Shown here in pieces: positions 56,579 to 64,000 of a stretch of 64,000 nt of DNA. The stretch is taken from the NCBI RefSeq assembly GCF_023278565.1, contig NC_064672.1, positions 7,998,001 to 8,062,000 of the forward strand. Direction: 5' to 3'. The translations under genes were made by a program, and so were the position numbers. The notes under the pieces were generated by a model. That model had not been told where the DNA came from. It did no database searches and was given only the letters and a program-made list of their open reading frames with translations. The stretch is from Colletotrichum lupini (Eukaryota > Ascomycota > Sordariomycetes > Glomerellales > Glomerellaceae). Each line of letters begins with the position of its first letter. The stretch's first letter is position 1.

Positions 56579-58258
56579 ATGGTGAAGGCTTGCCTCCCAC
56601 GAATAGTACTGCTATGTGTTCTGGCCTCATTTGTGTTGGCGGCAGTCGCGGCGGATGAAGGAAGTGGGCGAAGAGCAAAATGGGTGAACAACGGAGGAGA
56701 CCACAGGTCACCGGCGGAACCTCAAAGGAGGAGGAGGAGGGAGGCAGGCCATGATATGGTCGAGGACTTGTTGGGCAAGAGGGTGTTGCCGCCGACGGCA
56801 TCAACAGATGACAACAAGCCGGCCCGCCTTGAAGACCGTGTCGTATTATCGGTGCCGACACCAGCGGCTCTCTTCGGGCGACAAGCAATCGGCAACCCCA
56901 TTGACGCCATCAACTCGGCGTCTCGATCAGCACAGCAGGCCATTGCCTCGGCATCCCAGTCTGCTCGAGAAGCTATCCAACAAGCAAATGACCAAGTGAG
57001 ACAGGCCGGAGATCGACAGCGGCAGGCGGAGGAGCAGGCGAGGCAGGCCAACGATGCGGCCACCCGGGCCTCGATATCGGCCAACAATGCCGTCGTCCAG
57101 GCACAGGCAAGCGCTAAGGAGGGAATACTCAACGCCCAGAACGCGGCCAAGGAGAGTGCGAGCAAGCAGGTTGCGGACAACTTTGCCATGGTTACGGCGA
57201 GTGCGCAGACGCAGCTGGCTTCTCAGGTTGCGAGCATACAAGCCAGTGCCAGCGCAAGTGCTGCGCAAGCCATTGCTGTTGCGACACAATCCGCTAGTGC
57301 GGCTATATCGAATGCTCAGCAGCAGGCACAGCAGCAAATTCAAGCTGCGAGGGTACGTGGTTCTTTCGTGGTCACGCCGTGGTCACTCCGTGGTTGTGTG
57401 TCATTCAAGACTTCTAACCTTTTAACACAGGACGATGCAAATTTACGTGTATCACAAGCACAAGGGGCCGCAGTTTCAGTTACCCAGGCGGCTCTCGCCG
57501 TCGTGGGAGCTATCATTGGCTCACCTCTTCTCACCATACTGGGCTTCTACATCTTTACTCGTTACCGGCGTAACAAGCGCAAGGACCAGACGGCGCGGGA
57601 GCTCCGTCGTGAAATCAGCTACCCGAAGCAGAATACTCTGATGACGACAAACGCGCTGGCTATAAACAATGGCTACCCGCAAGATGTCAAGCGTCCAATA
57701 TCACCGACCCGTCCAGAAACAGCACGTACGACGGGGTCATCTGGAGGCATGGGCTACGCGGTCAGTGATTTCGGCGATGGGCAGCCCAACTTTTCTCGAC
57801 AGACGACTTTTGTGAGCAGTACCGCGCCGCAGATGGGCATGGGTACGATACAGAGGGAACAGTCGGTGTCGAGAAGGCCGGTGCCGCCTTCGCCCAAGAA
57901 GCCGCCCTATTCTCTTTTCCCGCCAAGGTCTAGGGATGGCACGCCGGCGACGTCGTTGCCTGCCACCCCGGCCCCTGCGCGAGATCGAGAAAAGGAGGCT
58001 CCCCCTCCTCTCACGATTAATCCAGGCACAGGCCCATCGCCTGCATCAGTACAAGCACAGGCACAGGGTCCGGCAAACAATGAAAAGCTGGATAGGGTGG
58101 ACGAGGAAAGCGATGAGTTTGGGGAGGGCACAAAGAACTGGTTGAGACGGACGCAGACCGTGAGTCCGTTTGGGGACCTGGCAGATACCCCGACAAGGGA
58201 GAAGGATCCGAATTGGCCATTTGCGAGGTCTAATTCGCCGCCTCCGCCAACAAGATGA
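56579..58258 (+). CDS. Single-pass membrane protein with secreted coiled-coil ectodomain (unknown function)
   Basis: Two exons, 56579-57352 and 57431-58258 (78-nt intron), give 533 residues. The signal peptide is MVKACLPRIVLLCVLASFVL. A short basic region and a long Ala/Gln/Ser-rich helical stretch (about residues 105-260, repeated AxxAxxxA patterns such as ASASQSAREAIQQANDQVRQ) come next. A membrane helix follows (VVGAIIGSPLLTILGFYIF), then RYRRNKRKDQ and a Pro/Ser-rich cytosolic tail of about 220 residues. The layout (signal, extracellular stalk, one membrane helix, basic stop-transfer, disordered tail) resembles fungal surface sensor proteins in form, but no WSC or other sensor domain is seen, so the function stays open. 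The intron is in frame without a stop; retention would insert 26 residues into the stalk. Confidence 0.8.
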   Translation: MVKACLPRIVLLCVLASFVLAAVAADEGSGRRAKWVNNGGDHRSPAEPQRRRRREAGHDMVEDLLGKRVLPPTASTDDNKPARLEDRVVLSVPTPAALFGRQAIGNPIDAINSASRSAQQAIASASQSAREAIQQANDQVRQAGDRQRQAEEQARQANDAATRASISANNAVVQAQASAKEGILNAQNAAKESASKQVADNFAMVTASAQTQLASQVASIQASASASAAQAIAVATQSASAAISNAQQQAQQQIQAARVRGSFVVTPWSLRGCVSFKTSNLLTQDDANLRVSQAQGAAVSVTQAALAVVGAIIGSPLLTILGFYIFTRYRRNKRKDQTARELRREISYPKQNTLMTTNALAINNGYPQDVKRPISPTRPETARTTGSSGGMGYAVSDFGDGQPNFSRQTTFVSSTAPQMGMGTIQREQSVSRRPVPPSPKKPPYSLFPPRSRDGTPATSLPATPAPARDREKEAPPPLTINPGTGPSPASVQAQAQGPANNEKLDRVDEESDEFGEGTKNWLRRTQTVSPFGDLADTPTREKDPNWPFARSNSPPPPTR

Positions 58259-59074
58259 GAGCGATAGGCCTAGAGGCACGCGGGGTTGAAAATGGTACAG
58301 GGAGGGAGAGCCACCGACGGTGGTTCTCAATCCATCGATTGACAGGTATCAGAAAAGAAACGGAAACTTTCTAATGCGCTCAGATTTCCCTGGGCAACTT
58401 TCATTATTCCATTGTTCTATTATCTATTCCTCAGGGTCATGATACCCAAACGTTCATATTTTTACTTGAAGTATAATACAAAAATGTATTATGATGGTAT
58501 GACATTCATGCAAGACGAGAGACGGAGGTCGTCAGTAATCGCCCGCTTCTTCCGCCATACGATGAGTGAGACAGGGAGAAAGAGGGTGGGTGGTCTGGTG
58601 TCTGTGTGTCTTGCTGGTGTGTTGGATCGAAGCTTGGCAACAGAGAGTTTGGTCTCAAGTTCGAGGCCGCCTCCACAAAAGACCATCATTGCCGACAGCT
58701 TTTCTGCCTCGACTACTTTTACCGCAGGTGTTGACGAGGGTGTGTTGCCGAGTAGTCGGGCTCGTATCTCCGGTTGCTGAGTTGACTTTATTCGATGCCC
58801 AGAGCCGGCAGCACGTGGGAGAGGAGGATAGTGGAGAGGATGAGGAGGTTGCGGCATCCACGCCCGCGGGCGAACTGGTTTCTATGCAACTCTGTTAGAG
58901 AAATGGTCCCCCTCTCTCCGCTGTGTTTGATCGACGATTGACAGGTGAAGATGACTCTGTATTTCTCCCTCTCTCTCACACATCCTCTCACCCGTGTCAC
59001 ATACACTCTCTTAGATTTCCACTAGTTTTGTGTGTGCGTTTGTTTGTGTGTTGACGCCATCCTTTGGGCTTCGC
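58259..59074. other. Convergent intergenic region
   Basis: About 800 bp between two converging genes. It may contain a second exon of the minus-strand hypothetical gene at 58891-58788; otherwise nothing is recognised. Confidence 0.45.
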
Positions 59075-59680
59075 TCAAACACCTGATCGCTTACCTCGAT
59101 GCCCAGAGGTGGAATCTGATGAACGACCGGAGGAACTGAGGCAAAGCTTATGATCAAAGTCTATCGCGATGCCTGGGATAGACGGTAGGGAAGCGTCGAT
59201 CTGCACGGCCTCTAGTTCACGTTGTAGGCGATCAACGTCCCTTTCGTTGTGGGCATTGTTATCATCATCGCCGTCATCTTCACAGCGATCCTCGTCTTGT
59301 ACTTGATGCTGGCCCTCGGCTGCCTTGCGTCGGAGGACGGCGATCTGCTGCTGTAGTTGCCGCGCGAGGTATCGATCCATCTCGCCGGGTGACGAGGATG
59401 TCACAGAGATGGCGCCCCGGCGACGAGGCCGTCTTGATGTGGATTCCGGGGGTAAAGAAAAGGAACGGGGCGCGTCATGACGGGTAAGGAATAGGCCATC
59501 TGGGACGGAGTGGCTCCATAGACCCGATGAGGAGGTTTTCCGTGATGACGGGCGAGGTGGTGTCCATAGCCACTGGAAGTAGGCAATATCCTCCGCGCGA
59601 CTTCTTTTGAAAGGTGGTTCTTGGTATTCCTCTTCAACTTCTTCTGCCTGGCGCTTCCTTCGCTGGCTTGTTTGGGCCAT
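59075..59680 (-). CDS. Hypothetical acidic/basic low-complexity protein
   Basis: The open frame encodes 201 residues. I do not recognise the family. The N-terminus MAQTSQRRKRQAEEVEEEYQ is charged and holds two basic clusters (RRKR and FKRSR) that could be nuclear signals. A Ser/Arg-rich middle follows, then a short predicted coiled coil (MDRYLARQLQQQIAVLRRKA) and an acidic Asp/Glu run, then an LQRELEAVQIDASLPSIPG helix. A GTAAGC donor at 59094 precedes the stop. Splicing it to 58891 (CTAACAG acceptor) stays in frame and would replace the last six residues with a tail ending in a hydrophobic segment (NLLILSTILLSHVLPAL), giving 229 residues. Both forms are possible; neither is confirmed. Confidence 0.55.
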   Translation of the reverse strand: MAQTSQRRKRQAEEVEEEYQEPPFKRSRAEDIAYFQWLWTPPRPSSRKTSSSGLWSHSVPDGLFLTRHDAPRSFSLPPESTSRRPRRRGAISVTSSSPGEMDRYLARQLQQQIAVLRRKAAEGQHQVQDEDRCEDDGDDDNNAHNERDVDRLQRELEAVQIDASLPSIPGIAIDFDHKLCLSSSGRSSDSTSGHRGKRSGV

Positions 59681-61107
59681 GTCGGTGGTTCATGCAAGGA
59701 CCGGGGTCCTCGCTTTCGAGGCTCTCTGTTGACTAGAGGTGATGGCTCTGAGACTCAGGTACCTCTAAGGTTGAACAGCCAGTCTTTCCGATTTGTGAGG
59801 TCAATGAAACTAAGCAACGATCTGATGTAACGATGCTAGAGCTTCGAATGAACAATGCCCCGTTGTGAAGTTGAAGAGGTAAGATGAAGTGAAATGAGGT
59901 GATGAGACCGTGACTGAAGCTGTGTCCCGGTGCCGGTTTGTGCGCTGGCGGGGTAAAATCGACGGTCCGCCGCCTGGCGCGAGCTTCACGTTCCGGATCG
60001 AGCTAAATGGTTTCTCTCAGGGAAACAAAGATGTCCATTCCACAAGTCTGTCTAGCCCTTCTCAGGGCCCATCGTAGCCGCTTTGCATGATTTCTCGGAT
60101 CCTTGGGACGTAGTATGAAGTTTGGGTCCGGAAAAAAGATGAGACCTGTCATCTCGGTCTCTTCGGAAACGTCCTGGTATAGTTCCCTCTTTTTCCATAT
60201 CATTACACATCCACACCGGTATGAGGAGGAACTGGTGTCGTCGGTGCTTCGTCCCATCTTTTCTGTTGCGGATGAAAGTTTCAGTCGGTTCGCCAAGATT
60301 TCGAAATGCAGATGAGACTGTAACTGCCGGCGGGCTTTTGTCCCGTCTTCACCCTAGCCGAAGCTTGTTATACTATATGCAGCGTGAACTTGAAGACGGG
60401 ATGACCCGGCGAGGTGGATCACAATCCGGCGTGACGGTTTTGTAAGCTCGGGTCAAAAACTAGACAATAGTAGCCCTACGTACGTCCACTCGGTATAAAA
60501 CATGCGGGATACAACATCGCCCCCCTGTCGCTGGGAACCCGAGAATATCGGTTCCAGGATGATGTGTGCTTCGGAGGCTCTTCTTTCAAATTAGAGAGTG
60601 ACTCTTCCTTTATCTTGCTGACCAAGACTGCATCTGTCCCAAAAGGGCGTCCGTTGCTCATACGCAGGCACAAGATCATTTGAGCAATGCATCTGTTAAG
60701 GGACCGCACCCTATACCGTCTCATATAGGTATGATCACCGGATGGCAGACCCGATCTGTCGAAACGCTAGGCCTGAACTCTCGGCCATTGATGCAATGTT
60801 TGTGATGCTATTGCCCGCTCAGAACTCTTTACATATAATACTATGCTGGCTATAGATCATGCCGAGGTTCTCCGTCATCAATCTGTCAACCCCGTCAACC
60901 GATTCTGAACAAGTATCCTACCTAATAGCCGATGAGGTGACCTCTGCCATCTCGCCTCTTCTGTCGCCCTCAAACTTAGGCCGTCATCCGAATGCGCAAG
61001 CCCCAGCCAGAAACACTGAGCATGAGATCTTAGCAAACACCTCTTAGCCAACACCTACTCCTCCGAACCTCGCATCTCAGCTGACGAGCCTCATTCGGCA
61101 ACATCAA
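59681..61107. other. Intergenic between the hypothetical gene and tRNA-Asn
   Basis: About 1.4 kb with no supportable gene; all open frames are under 100 codons and lack features. Confidence 0.5.
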
Positions 61108-61181
61108 TCCTCCATGGCCCAGTTGGCTAAGGCGTCCGACTGTTAATCGGGAGATCCCTGGTTCGAGCCCAGGTGGAGGAG
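61108..61181 (+). tRNA. tRNA-Asn(GTT)
   Basis: A full cloverleaf can be drawn. The acceptor stem TCCTCCA pairs with TGGAGGA. The D arm follows TG, the anticodon stem TCCGA/TCGGG carries loop CTGTTAA (anticodon GTT), and the T arm is CCTGG-TTCGAGC-CCAGG. The discriminator base is G, as expected for Asn. There is no intron. Confidence 0.95.
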
Positions 61182-64000
61182 TTCCAACGCTGTTGCGGAT
61201 GCTCGCTTTTGCTTTTGCGCTTCCCTGGGGCGTTGCGGCGGCCTTGGTCGGTGACGATGTGAGGTGGTGATGCGGGGAGTCAAGGGACGGTAGATATTTT
61301 GCGGGGAATCAAGGTTTCTCGAATGGTGATACACAATGTGAAATGCTATGCTGGGTGGGTATCGAGCAAACTAATCATAATCATACAACAAAGAACACAA
61401 GGAGGGCTGGCATGGAAGTTCCCACACACTCCTTCGAAGAGCCAACCGGTCGTATTAGCGACGACTTGCCGAACTCCATTGCCTATCCCATTGCTCCATC
61501 TGTCCAGCTACACGATTGGGCCTAGCCGACGACTGGCCCGTGACCCAGAATCTGTCCATCGGGTCGGATGAGCGTGAGTAGCTTGTGGTAGTATATGACG
61601 TTTGATTGGCAGGTGTATCGCGTCTCTGCCCGCCGGTGTTTGCAGACGTGGAATATTGAGAGTAGCTGGCAGGCAATAGGATCGGTCTGACAGGGTGCAA
61701 GGGGAGAAGTGAGAGATTGGACGTCGTACCTCGGAGCGGGACGCTGGTAGTAGCTAGATCCTGACATATTGCGTTGTGGAGGGGCGGGTATGATGAGGGT
61801 GGTGACAAAAGTGCAAGATGGGTGGATGTTGGTTATTAGGATCGTGAAGATGAAGTTGGTTCGGCCTGGCCTTGAAAACTACACGGCAACCCAACAGATC
61901 AGGCCTTATTATATATGAAAGGATGTAAGTGAGAGATGGCCCAGCTTGAACTTGGGAATAGGCAGCTGTATCGCCCGCTGCAAATACAAACCACGAGGAA
62001 GTGGACAAAACACATCATAGTGCATCCTTTTTCGAAACGATACCAGTTGGTATTGTGAAGGAACCATACCCAGGGACACCGGGTATCATGGTGGAATTAG
62101 GATTGAAACGGAATAGTTAGGAATTACAATCGGAAAAAATGGAGTGTCCATACACCAGAGCATGGCTGTGATGTTACGGAGAATATTGAAGATGAGCGAC
62201 AGGGGAAGCGACCTAGCGCCGCAGTCACTTGACGGTAAAGACTGTCATGGGAACATTGGATTAGGAACGTAAATATTGAAGCATTGGCTGGCAGTGAGCG
62301 ACAACCTCCTTTCCCGACCTAGAGAACTGTTAGACTGGCGGCAATAATGCTTGACAGTAATGTTGAAGGGTAGAAGTCGGAATAGAGAAAATGCATCTGG
62401 AAAAAAGCCGGAGGATTGAGGACAAGGGGAGGGTTGATCCCGGTTGGAACTGGCCAGAACCGTCGCGCATGGAGGGAGCTTGGGTAACTTTTTCGAAGCT
62501 TCCATTGCATCGCCAAGTAGTTTTGCCACTCGCGTGGATCTGGGATGACTTCCGGGAGATAGACGTGCAGGGATGAGACATCGGACAGGCGGCGGCTTCT
62601 TTCAGAGGTAGGTAAGATAGTAACAGGCACTTTGTGTGATAGGCATGCAGGCGGGCTGGCTTGAGAGGGCAGATGTTGGCGGGCGGGACTATCGCTAGTT
62701 TGCGTGGCTGTCGAGACCCAGCGCGGGATGGATGCGAGTAAGAGGGTCCGCGCTATGTTCTCGTGTCCGTGGAACATTCGGGGAAGAGTTAGGAGGCATG
62801 GGGGCACGCAGGCTAGTCTGGGCTGAAAGGCTTTACGTAGGTATCGCAAGAGCCTGGCGCCTGGTCAAGACCCAGACTTGAACAGAGGGGCGCGGTGAAC
62901 GGGATCTAAGCTTCACTTGCTCTTAAGGAATAGCTTGGCGAGCGTGGATGGTGATTTGCAGGAGGGCCGCCAGACGATCGCCACCATCAAAACCCCAACT
63001 TTTTCGCCTCGCCGTTTGGGGGCGGGGCATATCGACGTTGTGGGAACTGGGATCCAGGCCATGACATACGTGCTGGAGATGAGAGTCAGTGACGTGAAGC
63101 ATACGAGACAAGGAGGGAGAGAGGTGATGCGGAGGCATCCAGAGCTATCAATGGCGCAGACCTACAATATTCAACTTGACTCTGTGGCTCAGTTGCAATT
63201 CATGCCAAGATCAACATCACTCGAAACAGGTCACACCGCAAAGAAGAATCCTGGGCTCGTCGAGGCCGCCGATGACTTACTTGTCTATCTGCAGCGAGCG
63301 TTGGTGCTGAGTTACATTGCAACACATTACAATACCCAGGCGTTCAATCTGATGCACCACACCCACACCCACACCCACCTCATCGACAACGAGCAAAGGT
63401 ATGGATTATGGATGTGGCTGGGTTTGCGGGCGGTGCTTCGCGGAAGGATGGAGTACAACCGAGAGGCGTAGCACACTGAGAAGCATTTGGGCCGAGAATT
63501 GGCTACATGCTACGGAGTAGCCAAGCGGAGAATGAAGCATTTCTGTGTTGTCACGGCTCATGGCAAATTGCCCTGTTTTTTTTTTCCCTTACAAAGAATG
63601 GAATTGCAATCACTCTCATCATTGTCTTTTCAATGCTTAACGAGCCATAGAATTGAGCGAGGTGCTCAACTTTCGCCAGACCCCAATTCGATTTCAGTCA
63701 GGTGTAGTAAGAGATACATAACCACTATTGCCGATTTATCAAGGCAGCGTAGAAGAAAATGTTTGCGACCGAATGCCAATTCAATTACGGACCGCTCATT
63801 TACAAAGCAATCTTGGTCGAAGCTCAAGTAAGGGATTTCCCTCTCTCACAACTCACTCCGGACGGAAAGATTAGACTTCTATCCGTCTCCGTATGAGCCC
63901 AGAGAAGTGCCTAGGTAATACCTAGCAGTCGCATCTCATTCTCGCACGTCATTTTCCCGAGCTGCTGTCCTGTGGTAGCGCGAGGGCTACACCAACCTGG
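61182..64000. other. Gene-poor right end
   Basis: About 2.8 kb. Two frames of 176 (minus, 62319-62849) and 184 codons (plus, 62917-63471) lack recognisable domains and are not annotated as genes. One TACGGAGTA copy lies at 63511-63519. Confidence 0.45.

Noticed and set aside
62319..63471. Open frames of 176 codons (minus, 62319-62849) and 184 codons (plus, 62917-63471)
   Set aside because: No domain, signal peptide or splice partner; composition looks random, and the His/Thr run in the second comes from a CACCCA repeat.
1..64000. CRISPR arrays, prokaryotic operons, intact transposons
   Set aside because: No regularly spaced direct repeats, transposase or reverse-transcriptase motifs were seen; the window is eukaryotic.

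Overview
The window is filamentous-fungal nuclear DNA (Ascomycota, Pezizomycotina, most likely a Sordariomycete). Evidence: short 50-120 nt GT-AG introns, many with CTAAC/CTGAC-like branch sites; two Zn2Cys6 regulators; a multimodular fungal NRPS; a striatin (Pro11) gene; and fungal versions of TAF10, Pho88/Snd3, Rad14, Edc4 and Erd2. Splice junctions were set by eye from donor and acceptor sites, reading frame and conserved protein motifs; no RNA evidence was available.

Region 1 (1 to about 19.1 kb) looks like an accessory, secondary-metabolite-type block. It starts inside an NRPS gene (A-T-C-A-T-C-A-T-CT plus a degenerate terminal T-like domain). A Zn2Cys6 regulator, an isocitrate lyase/PEP mutase-superfamily lyase (minus strand), a second Zn2Cys6 regulator divergent from the lyase, and a Dal5-type MFS anion transporter follow. 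A three-exon gene for a 62-residue secreted cysteine-rich protein, which no simple ORF search would show, lies just beyond the transporter. Together they give a plausible set of assembly line, tailoring enzyme, export and regulation, but the product cannot be read from the sequence.

Region 2 (20.3-41.9 kb) holds conserved cellular genes: TAF10 and mitoribosomal S19 (convergent), a secreted GH5 endoglucanase, Pho88/Snd3, the repair protein Rad14/XPA, striatin, an Edc4/Pdc1-type decapping scaffold, and a small predicted membrane protein recovered by splicing.

Region 3 (41.9-50.4 kb) is about 8.5 kb without a gene I can support. It has an AT-rich patch, a TAC/ACT microsatellite and a G-run.

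Region 4 (50.4-64 kb) contains a secreted LicD-family protein, a UBL-WLM (Wss1-like) metalloprotease, the KDEL receptor Erd2, a single-pass coiled-coil membrane protein, an acidic hypothetical protein and a tRNA-Asn(GTT), followed by gene-poor sequence.

Scattered through the intergenic DNA is a recurrent 9-mer, TACGGAGTA/TACTCCGTA, far more often than chance allows, and clusters of a GGTAAGGTA-like motif.
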